Shown piece after piece: positions 1 through 7,997 of a stretch of DNA of 58,388 bases. Both the position numbers and the translations under genes were made by a program. Source of the DNA: Pseudomonas syringae (GTDB lineage: Bacteria; Pseudomonadota; Gammaproteobacteria; Pseudomonadales; Pseudomonadaceae); the NCBI RefSeq assembly GCF_001698815.1, contig NZ_LGSI01000022.1, positions 1 through 58,388 of the forward strand, in the 5' to 3' direction. The notes under the pieces were generated by a model. It saw only the letters and a program-made list of their open reading frames with translations, made no database searches and had not been told where the DNA came from. The stretch's first letter is position 1. Every line of letters starts with the position of its first letter.

Positions 1-247
1 GGCCTTGCGCGTGATTGCCCGCCGACGCGGTGACCACGCCGCGCGCCAGCTCTTCCGGGCTCAACTGCGCCAGCTTGTTGTACGCGCCGCGAATCTTAAA
101 CGAGAACACCGGCTGCAAGTCTTCGCGCTTGAGCAGCACCTGATTGCCCAGCCGTTCGGACAGCTGGCGAGCGCCATGCAGCGGAGTTTCCACGGCCACG
201 TCGTAGACGCGGGAGGTGAGGATTTTCTTGACGTACTGTTCAAGCAT
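1..247 (-). CDS. ilvA: Biosynthetic threonine dehydratase, N-terminal part only
   Basis: IlvA deaminates threonine to 2-oxobutanoate with PLP, the first committed step of isoleucine synthesis. Only the first 82 or so residues are inside the window and the gene runs off the left edge. The start chosen is the ATG at 247, giving [20 protein letters not shown]. It is followed by the PLP-lysine region ([14 protein letters not shown], with Lys in the SxKxRGA motif) and a SAGNHAQG motif at the edge, both standard for fold-type II threonine dehydratases. It is divergent from rpiA. An in-frame GTG lies 18 codons upstream, but the ATG matches the family start. The C-terminal regulatory ACT-like domain that separates biosynthetic from catabolic enzymes is not visible, so that assignment rests on the N-terminus and the rpiA neighbour. 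Confidence 0.9.
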   Translation of the reverse strand, partial: MLEQYVKKILTSRVYDVAVETPLHGARQLSERLGNQVLLKREDLQPVFSFKIRGAYNKLAQLSPEELARGVVTASAGNHAQG

Positions 248-348
248 CGGGGAAACATCACTGGCGAAAAAGGGCAAGGGCTCGAAGTCTACCGCGCACA
301 CTGATGGACGACCACACGAATGACGGGGTTTTCCCGGCGGCATGTCGC

Positions 349-354
349 TATAAT
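349..354 (+). promoter_or_regulatory. Candidate -10 element for rpiA
   Basis: A perfect TATAAT hexamer lies in the ilvA-rpiA divergent region. No good -35 is seen at 17 bp spacing. If it is used, the rpiA transcript has a leader of about 115 nt that contains the REP-like inverted repeat at 373-450. Confidence 0.4.
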
Positions 355-372
355 GCTGGCCCTTTTGAGCCA

Positions 373-450
373 TGTAGGAACGAACTTGTTGGCGAGTGGG
401 CATTCCTGATGCAGTACGTCAGGCCCTTCGCCAACAGGTTGGCTCCTGCA
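373..450. repeat. REP-like inverted repeat, family E (GTTGGC type), in the rpiA leader
   Basis: The left arm has the core CGAACTTGTTGGCGAG and the right arm TCGCCAACAGGTTGGC, each ending in the GTAGGA/GGCTCC motif shared by the REP families in this window. The arms are imperfectly complementary and could fold into one long hairpin. This is the only copy placed between a promoter and a coding start rather than 3' of a gene. Confidence 0.7.
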
Positions 451-474
451 AGGTCGCTTTGACTCGGAGCCCGC

Positions 475-1146
475 ATGACCCAGGATCAACTCAAACAAGC
501 TGTGGCCCAGGCCGCCGTGGACTTCATCCTCCCGAAACTGGACGACAAGAGCGTCGTCGGCGTCGGCACTGGCTCCACCGCCAACTGCTTCATCGACGCG
601 CTGGCCAGGCACAAGGGCGCTTTCGATGGCGCGGTCGCCAGTTCCGAAGCCACTGCGGCACGCCTCAAGGGCCACGGCATTCCGGTCTACGAACTCAATA
701 CCGTCAGCGATCTGGAGTTCTATATCGATGGCGCCGATGAAAGCGACGAACACCTGCACCTGATCAAGGGCGGCGGCGCGGCGTTGACCCGCGAGAAAAT
801 CGTCGCGGCCGTGGCCAAGACCTTCATCTGCATTGCCGATGCCAGCAAACTGGTGCCGGTGCTGGGCGCTTTTCCGCTGCCAGTGGAAGTTATTCCTATG
901 GCCCGCAGCCATGTCGCTCGCCAACTGGTGAAGCTGGGCGGCGATCCGGTCTACCGCGAAGGCGTGCTGACCGACAACGGCAACATCATTCTCGACGTGT
1001 TCAACATGAACATCACCAACCCGGTCGAGTTGGAAAGCCAGATCAACGCCATCGTCGGCGTGGTCACCAACGGCCTGTTCGCTGCGCGTCCGGCTGATTT
1101 GCTGCTGCTGGGCACCAGCGAAGGCGTGAAGACACTGACTCGATAA
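475..1146 (+). CDS. rpiA: Ribose-5-phosphate isomerase A
   Basis: RpiA interconverts ribose 5-phosphate and ribulose 5-phosphate in the non-oxidative pentose phosphate pathway in the cytosol. The 223-residue product has the expected length. It shows the phosphate-binding [15 protein letters not shown] loop near residue 30, the DGADE motif (about 85-89) and the [12 protein letters not shown] segment (about 98-108), which carry the catalytic Asp, Glu and Lys of the family. The start is the ATG at 475, with MTQDQLKQ typical of pseudomonad RpiA. The gene stands alone, divergent from ilvA, and is followed by a REP cluster. Identification is firm. Confidence 0.97.
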   Translation: MTQDQLKQAVAQAAVDFILPKLDDKSVVGVGTGSTANCFIDALARHKGAFDGAVASSEATAARLKGHGIPVYELNTVSDLEFYIDGADESDEHLHLIKGGGAALTREKIVAAVAKTFICIADASKLVPVLGAFPLPVEVIPMARSHVARQLVKLGGDPVYREGVLTDNGNIILDVFNMNITNPVELESQINAIVGVVTNGLFAARPADLLLLGTSEGVKTLTR

Positions 1147-1156
1147 GCCATTGATC

Positions 1157-1500
1157 GGTAGGACCGGACTTGTCCGGGAAGCGGTCGGCAAAGACACAGG
1201 GTTGGGTCAAGTGAAATGATGCTGACCCATCCGCCGTCATCGGGGACAAGTCCCCTCCTACCGGCTTTGCAAGAATCAGCTAGGACCGGACTTGTCCGGG
1301 AAGCGGTGAAGCAAGCGATGAGCCATTTCTGGCAAATCAACGCTGGTCCTGCCTCCTTCGGGGACAAGTCCCCTCCTACCGGCTTTGCAAGAATCAGGTA
1401 GGACCGGACTTGTCCGGGAAGCGGTGAGGCAAACGATGAGCGATATCTGGCAAATCAACGCTGGTCCTGCCGCCTTTCGGGGACAAGTCCCCTCCTACCG
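1157..1500. repeat. Cluster of three family A REPIN-like units between rpiA and the next gene
   Basis: This fills most of the 378-bp gap between the rpiA and 1525 genes. Three units lie at 1157-1263, 1281-1380 and 1398-1500. Each has a left arm with core CCGGACTTGTCCGG after GTAGGA and a right arm with core GGGGACAAGTCCCC before TCCTAC. Each arm is itself palindromic, and the two arms pair imperfectly with each other. Units 2 and 3 also share their interiors and the linker starting GGCTTTGCAAGAATCAG (1263 and 1381), which indicates a tandem duplication with a period of about 118 bp. No ORF here looks coding. Confidence 0.85.
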
Positions 1501-1524
1501 ATTGTTTGCAAAGCGAGACCGGCT

Positions 1525-2430
1525 TCACTGCTTCTTGAATACATAAAACAGATTCGGCTCGCTGACCAGATACAGCGTGCCGTCGTCGCCCATGGCGATG
1601 CCTTCGGCTTGCGGCACATTCTTGCGCAGGCCCATCTGGCCGCCGCTCAGCGAGACATTGCCAACCGGTCGTCCTTCGGTGTCGAGTTCGAGAATCTGTC
1701 GCGACTCATCAGACAGCGCCAGCAAATGCCCGCTGCGCTCGTCGAATTGCAGGCTGGACAGGTCACGCACGAACAATCCCGCATCGCGTTGCGCATTGGA
1801 GGCTACTTCGATGACATTGGGCGTATCGGTGCTGAGATTGGGAAAGCCCCGCACCTCGATGATCTGCACCGGCTTGCGCTCTTTGGCGACAAACAGCCGC
1901 TGGCCCTTGGTGTCGTACGCCAGACCTTCAAAACCGCTATTGCCGCCAGCATCAATGCCCAGGGTCAGTTGTTCGGCGTCCGCCGCGTCGAGAAACAGCG
2001 TGTCATCGTCCACGTGCACCTTGATCAGCCGTTGCTGGTATTCATCGCTGATGACGTAAATGCCAGGACTGATGTACTCCACCGCCTCGGCATCACCAAA
2101 ACCGGTCAGCGCGATGCGGCGCAGAATCCGGCCATCAAGGCTCAGCTCGACCATCTCGGCATTCTTGTTGGTGACGGTGAACAGGCTTTTGCGGTCCGGA
2201 TCGTAGCTGAGGGCGGAAACGTCATCGTCGAGCCCGACGATGGGCTGGGCTTCGATGATCACGCGATAGTCGCCAAGCCCAACCGTCGCGAGATCTTTCG
2301 CTTGCCACAGCACGTGCCAATTGAACCAGGCGCGCTCCATCAACCGATACTCGCGGCCCACGAAAAACATCAGCAACGCCAGGAGAATCAGGATCGGGTA
2401 GACAATTTTTGCAGTGAAGAAGCGACGCAT
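1525..2430 (-). CDS. SdiA-regulated domain protein, paralogue 1 (membrane-anchored beta-propeller)
   Basis: The 301-residue protein belongs to the SdiA-regulated domain family (YjiK-like, PF06977), predicted beta-propellers of unknown molecular function. An N-terminal hydrophobic stretch (residues about 7-22, ending VGREYR) is either an uncleaved anchor or a signal. After it come repeated propeller blades, with the family signature NSGFEGLAYD near the middle and a YLVSEPNLFYVFKKQ C-terminus. I chose the ATG at 2430 (MRRFFTAK) over one 15 codons upstream because the extension is Cys/Arg-rich and unlike the family. The paralogue at 2641 lies immediately upstream in the same orientation, so the pair looks like an old tandem duplication. 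The family name comes from an E. coli regulation study. Nothing here shows quorum-sensing control. Confidence 0.8.
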   Translation of the reverse strand: MRRFFTAKIVYPILILLALLMFFVGREYRLMERAWFNWHVLWQAKDLATVGLGDYRVIIEAQPIVGLDDDVSALSYDPDRKSLFTVTNKNAEMVELSLDGRILRRIALTGFGDAEAVEYISPGIYVISDEYQQRLIKVHVDDDTLFLDAADAEQLTLGIDAGGNSGFEGLAYDTKGQRLFVAKERKPVQIIEVRGFPNLSTDTPNVIEVASNAQRDAGLFVRDLSSLQFDERSGHLLALSDESRQILELDTEGRPVGNVSLSGGQMGLRKNVPQAEGIAMGDDGTLYLVSEPNLFYVFKKQ

Positions 2431-2530
2431 GCAGAGGGCTCGACGATCAGACGGGCAGCATAAATACCATGCCAAACTGAATTAAAACTTAATAGCGTTG
2501 AGCCATCACCAAATTAATTGCGGGCCGCTC

Positions 2531-2623
2531 GTTGGAGCGAGGCTTGCCCGCGAAGACAGTATTTCAGGCTCGAAGAATCAGGGCTAATGTACTGGCCTCT
2601 TCGCGGGCAAGCCTCGCTCCAAC
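2531..2623. repeat. REP inverted repeat, family B
   Basis: The left arm core GCGAGGCTTGCCCGCGA and right arm core TCGCGGGCAAGCCTCGC are near-perfect reverse complements separated by about 44 bp. It lies between the two SdiA-regulated-domain paralogues, 3' of the 2641 gene. Confidence 0.85.
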
Positions 2624-2640
2624 GGATTTGTAGGTCATCC

Positions 2641-3570
2641 TTACTGTTTCTTGAACGAATAAAACAGGTTCGGCTCGCTGACCATGTACATCGTGCCGCT
2701 TTCATCGACTGCCACACCTTCGGCACGAGGAATGGTCTTGTTCAGGCCGTTGAAGCCGCCCAGCAGAGTCATGAAGCTGACCTGCTCACCCTTCTCGTCC
2801 AGTTCCAGCAGCAAGTGCGAATCCGCGGACAGTGCGAGGGTGTGGCCGGTGCGCGGCTCGATGCTGAGTGCCGACAGGTTGCGCATATTCAATACGAGGC
2901 TTTCGAGTTTCTGTTTGTCGCCCTCAAGCAATCCGCTGCCATCACTTTTCCAGGCAAACATCGCCGCCGGACGCTCTTCGCCAAGCAGGATTTGCTGGCG
3001 GCGCGGGTCCCAGGCGATGCCTTCAAAGCCCTTGTTCTGGTCTTTCGACGGGCCGAGGTCGTATTTCATGGCCTCGGCGATGTTTAGCGTCGTGGTGTCC
3101 GGCGCTACCTTGACGATGGTCAGCAGGTGCTGGCGCTCATCGGTGATCGCAATCAAGCCATTCTCCAGCACCGCGACGCCTTCAGGATTGCTCCAGCCCA
3201 CCAGCGGAATCTTGCGCAGTACATCGCCTTTCAACGTCAGCTCGACCAGAAAAGCGTTCTTGCCCATGACCGAAAACAGGGTTTTGCTCGCAGGGCTGTA
3301 GGACAGATCAGAAGCCTCGTCCTTCTCCATGCCCGGCAGCAACTTGGCGTCGATATCAACCTTATAGTCGGGCAACCAGAAGCTGGCGGCGCGCTCGGAC
3401 GGGCTTTCCAGCGCTTCCTTGATCCACAGCACGCCGCGATCATCCCAATGCAGCAGGAAAGCCACGCCGTAGCCGATCACCGCGACAAGCAGCAATCCTG
3501 CATACCAGCGCATGCGCGACAGGCGGCCTTTGGGTTTCAACAATCGGGAGCGGGTGGACATGGAGGACAT
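2641..3570 (-). CDS. SdiA-regulated domain protein, paralogue 2
   Basis: This 309-residue protein is a paralogue of the product of 1525-2430. It shares a membrane-proximal hydrophobic segment (GLLLVAVIGYGVAFLL, residues about 25-40), the NKGFEGIAWD family signature, a RAEGVAVDESGTMYMVSEPN segment and the FKKQ C-terminus. It also has a more basic cytosolic N-terminus (RSRLLKPKGRLSRMRW). It is predicted to be an inner-membrane-anchored periplasmic beta-propeller of unknown function. A second ATG three codons in (3561) is an equally possible start. The two paralogues differ enough that the duplication is not recent. They could be co-transcribed, but a 210-bp gap with a REP separates them. Confidence 0.8.
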   Translation of the reverse strand: MSSMSTRSRLLKPKGRLSRMRWYAGLLLVAVIGYGVAFLLHWDDRGVLWIKEALESPSERAASFWLPDYKVDIDAKLLPGMEKDEASDLSYSPASKTLFSVMGKNAFLVELTLKGDVLRKIPLVGWSNPEGVAVLENGLIAITDERQHLLTIVKVAPDTTTLNIAEAMKYDLGPSKDQNKGFEGIAWDPRRQQILLGEERPAAMFAWKSDGSGLLEGDKQKLESLVLNMRNLSALSIEPRTGHTLALSADSHLLLELDEKGEQVSFMTLLGGFNGLNKTIPRAEGVAVDESGTMYMVSEPNLFYSFKKQ

Positions 3571-3685
3571 TCCTGAGCAGATACGGCGTCTGGTTGCGCA
3601 ATGCCCCCGAGCAGGGCCGAGGCGGGATTATCCAGATCAATTGTGAAAAAAACGCCAATTGAATGGAGCAGTGCGGATCGGACAT

Positions 3686-3722
3686 AAAAAAGCCGCCTGC
3701 GACAGCGTCGCAGACGGCTTTT
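3686..3722 (-). terminator. Intrinsic terminator of the FAH-family gene
   Basis: A strong hairpin pairs AAAGCCGCCTGCGAC with GTCGCAGACGGCTTT around an AGC loop. On the minus strand it is followed by a T run. It begins 17 bp after the stop of the 3739-4404 gene. Confidence 0.85.
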
Positions 3723-3738
3723 CAGGTTCAGGCCAGAA

Positions 3739-4404
3739 TCACCGAACGCTGCTTTCGAAACGGGTGTGGCCGGTCAGTTCAAGCACCAGATCGTCTCCAG
3801 CCTGGAACGGACCAACGCCGGCTGGCGTGCCGGTCATGATCAGGTCCCCAGCTTGCAGCGAGAAGCACGCCGCCATGTGCTGAATCATCGGCACGATGGG
3901 GTTGAGCATGGAGCTGCTGTTGCCGTCCTGACGAACTTCGCCATTGATGGTCAGACGAATACCAATATCGGTCAGGTCGTCATAGGTTTCTGTCGGGACG
4001 AAAGGTGCGATAACTGCCGCGCCGTCGAACGATTTGGCCAATTCCCAAGGCAGGCCTTTCTCTTTCAGCTTCGACTGCAGATCACGCAAGGTCAGGTCCA
4101 GGCCCGGAGCGAAGCCGGAAATGGCATCCAGGACTTCTTCGCGGGTCGGGCTCTTGGTCAGCGGTTTGCCGATCAGTACGACGATTTCGGCTTCGTAATG
4201 CACCGAGCCGCGATCAGCCGGAATCGTGAACCCACCTTCCAGCGGCACCACGCAACTGCCTGGCTTGATGAACAGCAGCGGCTCGCTCGGCACCGGATTG
4301 TCCAGTTCCTTGGCGTGTTCGGCGTAATTGCGGCCAATGCACACCACTTTGCCCATTGGAAAGTGGATGCTGGTCCCGTCGACATACTTGTGCTGATAGC
4401 TCAT
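3739..4404 (-). CDS. Fumarylacetoacetate hydrolase family protein (YcgM/FAHD1-like)
   Basis: A 221-residue single-domain FAH-fold enzyme. Relatives hydrolyse acylpyruvates or decarboxylate oxaloacetate using a divalent metal. Visible family features are the KVVCIGRNYAEHAKEL N-terminus, the metal-ligand segment VHYEAEIVVLIG (about residues 68-80), a later Asp in LDLTLRDLQ, and MTGTPAGVGPFQAGD near the C-terminus. The start ATG at 4404 gives MSYQHKYVDG. It lies just downstream of the D-2-hydroxyglutarate dehydrogenase gene on the same strand (56 bp gap), so the two may be co-transcribed and may share 2-oxo-acid housekeeping. Substrate specificity cannot be set from sequence. Confidence 0.9.
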   Translation of the reverse strand: MSYQHKYVDGTSIHFPMGKVVCIGRNYAEHAKELDNPVPSEPLLFIKPGSCVVPLEGGFTIPADRGSVHYEAEIVVLIGKPLTKSPTREEVLDAISGFAPGLDLTLRDLQSKLKEKGLPWELAKSFDGAAVIAPFVPTETYDDLTDIGIRLTINGEVRQDGNSSSMLNPIVPMIQHMAACFSLQAGDLIMTGTPAGVGPFQAGDDLVLELTGHTRFESSVR

Positions 4405-4460
4405 GGCTGCTCCTGGCTCTGATCGTTGTAGGTGTTGCCACTATAAATAGCGAAGGCCGA

Positions 4461-5855
4461 TTAAACCGCGAAGATTTTGCCCGGATTCATGATGCCGTTC
4501 GGGTCGAATACGGCTTTGACGGCCTTCATGTATTCGATCTCAACCGGCGAACGGCTGTAAGTCAGATAATCGCGCTTGGTCATGCCCACGCCGTGTTCGG
4601 CGGAAATCGAGCCGTTGTACTTCTGCACGGTTTCGAACACCCATTTGTTGACCTTGGCGCACTTGACGAAGAACTCGTTCTTGTCGAGCGCCTCAGGCTT
4701 GAGGATGTTCAAGTGCAGGTTGCCATCGCCGATATGACCGTACCAGAGCACTTCGAAATCCGGATAGTGTTCGGCGACGATCGCGTCAATTTCGCTCAAG
4801 AACGCGGGCACTTTAGAAACTGTGACCGAAATGTCGTTCTTGTAAGGCGTGAAGTGCGAGATGGTTTCCGAGATGTATTCGCGCAGCTTCCACAGGTTCT
4901 GCAGTTGCTGTTCGCTCTGGCTCATCACGCCATCCTGCACCCAGCCCTGCTCGACGCAATGCTCGAACGTCGCCAGCGCTTCGTTGGCCACGTCTTCGGT
5001 GGTCGCTTCGAATTCCAGCAGGACATAGAACGGGCACGGGGTATCGAACGGCGAAGGTACGTCGCCACGGCTCATGACCCGGGCGAATGCCTTGTCGGAA
5101 AAGAACTCGAAGGCCGTCAGATCCAGCCTGCCGTGGAAAGCATGCAGCACGGGCATGATCGAATCGAAGTCTGTGGTTCCCAGCACCATCGCGGTCAGGT
5201 TCTTCGGCGCACGGTCCAGGCGCATGGTGGCCTCGACCACAAAGCCCAATGTGCCTTCACCGCCGATGAACAACTGACGCAGATCGTAGCCGGTGGCGTT
5301 CTTGATCAGGTCTTTGTTCAGTTCGAGGATGTCGCCCTTGCCGGTGACGACTTTCAGGCCCGCAACCCAATTGCGCGTCATTCCATAGCGAATGACCTTG
5401 ATCCCGCCGGCATTGGTGCCGATATTGCCGCCAATCTGACTGGAACCCGACGACGCGAAATCGACCGGATAGTACAGGCCGTTTTCTTCCGCGAGGTTCT
5501 GCAACTGCTTGGTGATCACACCCGGCTGGCAGCGTGCGGTGCGCTCGGTGAGGTTCAGTTCCAGCACCTGGTTCATGTAGTCGAACGAGACAACCACTTC
5601 GCCATTAGCTGCCACGGCTGCGGCGGAAAGCCCGGTCCGGCCGCCGGATGGCACCAGCGCAACCTTGTGTTCATTGGCCCAAAGGACGATTGCCTGCACT
5701 TGCTCGATGGTCTTGGGAAAGACGATGGCAACGGGCGCGGGTGCGTACTGCTTGGTCCAGTCCTTGCCGTAGGCCTCAAGGGAGTCGGCATCGGTCAGCA
5801 CTTTGCCAGGCTCAACCAGGGTCTTCAGCTCATCTATCAGCGCAGGATGGGTCAT
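4461..5855 (-). CDS. FAD-linked D-2-hydroxyglutarate dehydrogenase (D2HGDH type)
   Basis: A 464-residue flavoprotein of the FAD-binding oxidoreductase/transferase type 4 family, GlcD/D2HGDH branch. Residues about 40-180 form the PCMH FAD-binding domain, with the VALVPSGGRTGLSAAAV pyrophosphate loop and the ASSGSSQIGGNIGTNAGG motif. The C-terminal substrate domain has the metal-site segment HIGDGNLHLNIL and SAEHGVGMTKR. The start ATG at 5855 (MTHPALIDEL) fits the family. An ATG 10 codons upstream is possible. It is divergent from serA. In Pseudomonas stutzeri the enzyme encoded next to serA oxidises the D-2-hydroxyglutarate that SerA makes from 2-oxoglutarate, which drives the phosphoglycerate reaction. 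Position and family support that role. D-lactate dehydrogenase activity is the alternative. Confidence 0.88.
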   Translation of the reverse strand: MTHPALIDELKTLVEPGKVLTDADSLEAYGKDWTKQYAPAPVAIVFPKTIEQVQAIVLWANEHKVALVPSGGRTGLSAAAVAANGEVVVSFDYMNQVLELNLTERTARCQPGVITKQLQNLAEENGLYYPVDFASSGSSQIGGNIGTNAGGIKVIRYGMTRNWVAGLKVVTGKGDILELNKDLIKNATGYDLRQLFIGGEGTLGFVVEATMRLDRAPKNLTAMVLGTTDFDSIMPVLHAFHGRLDLTAFEFFSDKAFARVMSRGDVPSPFDTPCPFYVLLEFEATTEDVANEALATFEHCVEQGWVQDGVMSQSEQQLQNLWKLREYISETISHFTPYKNDISVTVSKVPAFLSEIDAIVAEHYPDFEVLWYGHIGDGNLHLNILKPEALDKNEFFVKCAKVNKWVFETVQKYNGSISAEHGVGMTKRDYLTYSRSPVEIEYMKAVKAVFDPNGIMNPGKIFAV

Positions 5856-5922
5856 CGACGGAACTCTCGAACAATTCATGGTCATCCTGAGAACGCTTCA
5901 CGTCCAGGAATGGGGTTTCGCG

Positions 5923-5948
5923 GGGTGCATATGCTAGCATACGCCCCC
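5923..5948. promoter_or_regulatory. Palindrome in the D2HGDH-serA divergent promoter region
   Basis: A perfect 12-bp palindrome, TATGCTAGCATA (5930-5941), sits inside a longer imperfect dyad (GGGTGCA ... CGCCCCC). It lies about midway between the two starts (5855 and 6026). It could be a shared operator, or overlapping -10 elements of back-to-back promoters. Confidence 0.4.
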
Positions 5949-6025
5949 CGCTAATCGAGCTTTCGGGCCGATAAAGCGAAGGCTTCACTTCCTGCCATTT
6001 TTCTCCGGGACACAGGTTTAAGCAG

Positions 6026-7255
6026 ATGAGCAAGACTTCCCTCGACAAGAGCAAGATCAAGTTCCTTCTTCTCGAAGGCGTCCATCAATCCGCTGTGGAC
6101 GTCCTCAAGGCAGCCGGTTACACCAGCATCGAGTACCACACCAAGTCTCTGCCGGAAGCCGAACTGAAAGAAAAGATCGCCGACGCTCACTTCATCGGCA
6201 TCCGTTCCCGCACGCAACTGACTGAAGAGCTGTTCGACAACGCCAGGAAACTGGTCGCAGTCGGCTGCTTCTGCATCGGTACCAACCAGGTCGACCTGAA
6301 CGCTGCCCGCGAGCGCGGTATCGCCGTGTTCAACGCGCCATATTCCAACACCCGTTCGGTTGCCGAGCTGGTACTGGCCGAAGCGATCCTGCTGTTGCGC
6401 GGCATCCCTGAGAAGAACGCATCCTGCCACCGTGGCGGCTGGATCAAGAGCGCGGCCAACTCCTTCGAAATCCGTGGCAAGAAGCTCGGCATCGTCGGCT
6501 ACGGCTCGATCGGCACTCAGCTTTCCGTGCTGGCCGAAGGCCTTGGCATGCAGGTTTATTTCTACGACACCCTGACCAAGCTGCCATTGGGCAACGCGAC
6601 CCAGGTTTCCAGCCTGACCGAACTGCTGGGCATGTCGGACATCGTGACCCTGCACGTTCCGGAAACCGCTGAAACCCAGTGGATGATCGGCGAGAAAGAA
6701 ATCCGCTCCATGAAAAAGGGCAGCATCCTGATCAACGCGGCGCGCGGCACCGTCGTTGAACTGGACGCCCTGGCTGACGCGATCAAGGACAAACACCTGA
6801 TCGGCGCGGCCATCGACGTGTTCCCGGTTGAGCCTCGCTCCAACGACGACATCTTCGAAAGCCCGCTGCGTGGCCTGGACAACGTGATCCTGACCCCGCA
6901 CATCGGTGGTTCCACCGCCGAAGCCCAGGCCAACATCGGCCTGGAAGTGGCAGAGAAGCTGGTCAAGTACAGCGACAACGGTACGTCGGTGTCCTCGGTC
7001 AACTTCCCGGAAGTTGCGCTGCCGGCTCACCCTGGCAAGCACCGTTTGCTGCACATCCACGAAAACATTCCGGGTGTGATGAGCGAGATCAACAAGGTCT
7101 TCGCCGAAAACGGCATCAACATCTCCGGTCAGTTCCTGCAGACCAACGAGAAAGTCGGCTACGTGGTCATCGACGTCGATGCCGAGTATTCCGATCTGGC
7201 GCAGGAAAAGCTGCAGCACATCAAAGGCACCATCCGCAGCCGCGTGTTGTTCTAA
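6026..7255 (+). CDS. serA: D-3-phosphoglycerate dehydrogenase
   Basis: SerA oxidises 3-phosphoglycerate to 3-phosphohydroxypyruvate, opening serine synthesis. In pseudomonads it can also reduce 2-oxoglutarate to D-2-hydroxyglutarate. The 409-residue length matches the E. coli-type short enzyme. Features are the NAD-binding GIVGYGSIGTQLSVLAE (about 157-173), the catalytic Arg in NAARGTVVELDAL, Glu in DVFPVEP and His in ILTPHIGGST, and then a C-terminal ACT domain (HIHENIPGVMSEINKVFAE) for serine feedback. The start is the ATG at 6026 (MSKTSLDKSK). It is divergent from D2HGDH and followed by a clear terminator at 7271, so it is monocistronic. Confidence 0.97.
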   Translation: MSKTSLDKSKIKFLLLEGVHQSAVDVLKAAGYTSIEYHTKSLPEAELKEKIADAHFIGIRSRTQLTEELFDNARKLVAVGCFCIGTNQVDLNAARERGIAVFNAPYSNTRSVAELVLAEAILLLRGIPEKNASCHRGGWIKSAANSFEIRGKKLGIVGYGSIGTQLSVLAEGLGMQVYFYDTLTKLPLGNATQVSSLTELLGMSDIVTLHVPETAETQWMIGEKEIRSMKKGSILINAARGTVVELDALADAIKDKHLIGAAIDVFPVEPRSNDDIFESPLRGLDNVILTPHIGGSTAEAQANIGLEVAEKLVKYSDNGTSVSSVNFPEVALPAHPGKHRLLHIHENIPGVMSEINKVFAENGINISGQFLQTNEKVGYVVIDVDAEYSDLAQEKLQHIKGTIRSRVLF

Positions 7256-7270
7256 GCTTTAAGCGTCAAC

Positions 7271-7306
7271 AAAAAAGGAGACCTTCGGGTCTCCTTTTTG
7301 GTTTTT
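7271..7306 (+). terminator. Intrinsic terminator after serA
   Basis: The hairpin pairs AAAGGAGACC with GGTCTCCTTT around a TTCGG-type loop, followed by a T-rich tract, starting 16 bp after the serA stop. Confidence 0.9.
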
Positions 7307-7341
7307 GGCGTTTTGTGAGCAAGGGAAAAAGGGAGAAGGTC

Positions 7342-7872
7342 ATGACCGGAAATGGAATCAAGATCCGCACAGCGCGCAAAGCGGATCTGCCCGGAATCGT
7401 AAAGCTTCAGCACGCGAATCAACTGGCTCAAGGTGGCACACTCGCCGCCGAACTGACATCTGAGCAGATAGAAGAAATGATGTCGGACATGCCGCAGATC
7501 GTCGCTTGTCGCGACAATGAAGTGGTTGCTTTCCTGATGACGACATCCCAGACAGTGAACAGCCTGCGGCCGATCCCTGTTGTGGAAAAAACGCTCCAGA
7601 CCTATGCCTACCTGGATGACGACGCCTACATCTACGGCCCGATCTGTGTCAGCGAAACCGAGCGCGGTGGCGGCCTCGCGCAGGCGATGTTCAAGCATTT
7701 GCTGGAGCTGGAGCCCGGCCGACAAGGTGTGTTGTTCATCCGGGGCGACAATGAGCCGTCGATCAAGGCGCACAAGAAGATGGGCATGAATCAGGCCGGG
7801 GAGTTCACACTCAACGGCGCGCAGTTCCAGGTCTTCGCTTACAAAGCCATGGCGCGGGACAGACGGGGTTAG
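7342..7872 (+). CDS. GNAT family N-acetyltransferase
   Basis: The 176-residue product has the GNAT fold outline: an N-terminal IKIRTARKADLPGIVKLQ strand-helix, the central beta-hairpin (EVVAFLMTTSQ), then YIYGPICVSETERGGGLAQAMFKHLLEL. The last segment is the acetyl-CoA pyrophosphate-binding motif A (Q/RxxGxG/A-like), and VLFIRGDNEPSIKAHKKMGM is motif B. I chose the ATG at 7342 because the AGGGAGAAGG purine-rich ribosome site precedes it. A GTG nine codons upstream is also open. The substrate is unknown: a small-molecule or protein amine. It is a single gene between the serA terminator and a REP. Confidence 0.8.
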   Translation: MTGNGIKIRTARKADLPGIVKLQHANQLAQGGTLAAELTSEQIEEMMSDMPQIVACRDNEVVAFLMTTSQTVNSLRPIPVVEKTLQTYAYLDDDAYIYGPICVSETERGGGLAQAMFKHLLELEPGRQGVLFIRGDNEPSIKAHKKMGMNQAGEFTLNGAQFQVFAYKAMARDRRG

Positions 7873-7884
7873 CGGGCGCGTTGC

Positions 7885-7973
7885 GTAGGACCGGCTTTAG
7901 CCGGGAGAGCTTCATTCCTGACCAAGGAGTTTCAGCGAATGTACCGCCCCCTCCCGGTTGAAGCCGGTCCTAC
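7885..7973. repeat. REP inverted repeat, family C
   Basis: The left arm core CCGGCTTTAGCCGG and right arm core CCGGTTGAAGCCGG are flanked by GTAGGA and TCCTAC. It lies between the convergent GNAT and DUF4399 genes. Confidence 0.85.
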
Positions 7974-7997
7974 GGTAATGGGCTGGTGCCCAGCCGA

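Noticed and set aside
289..1197. 302-codon minus-strand frame across rpiA
   Set aside because: It is antisense to rpiA and runs through the REP and promoter region. Its product has no family features.
1525..3570. Quorum-sensing role for the SdiA-regulated-domain pair
   Set aside because: The domain name reflects one regulated E. coli gene. No LuxR-type binding site or LuxI/LuxR gene is seen in the window.
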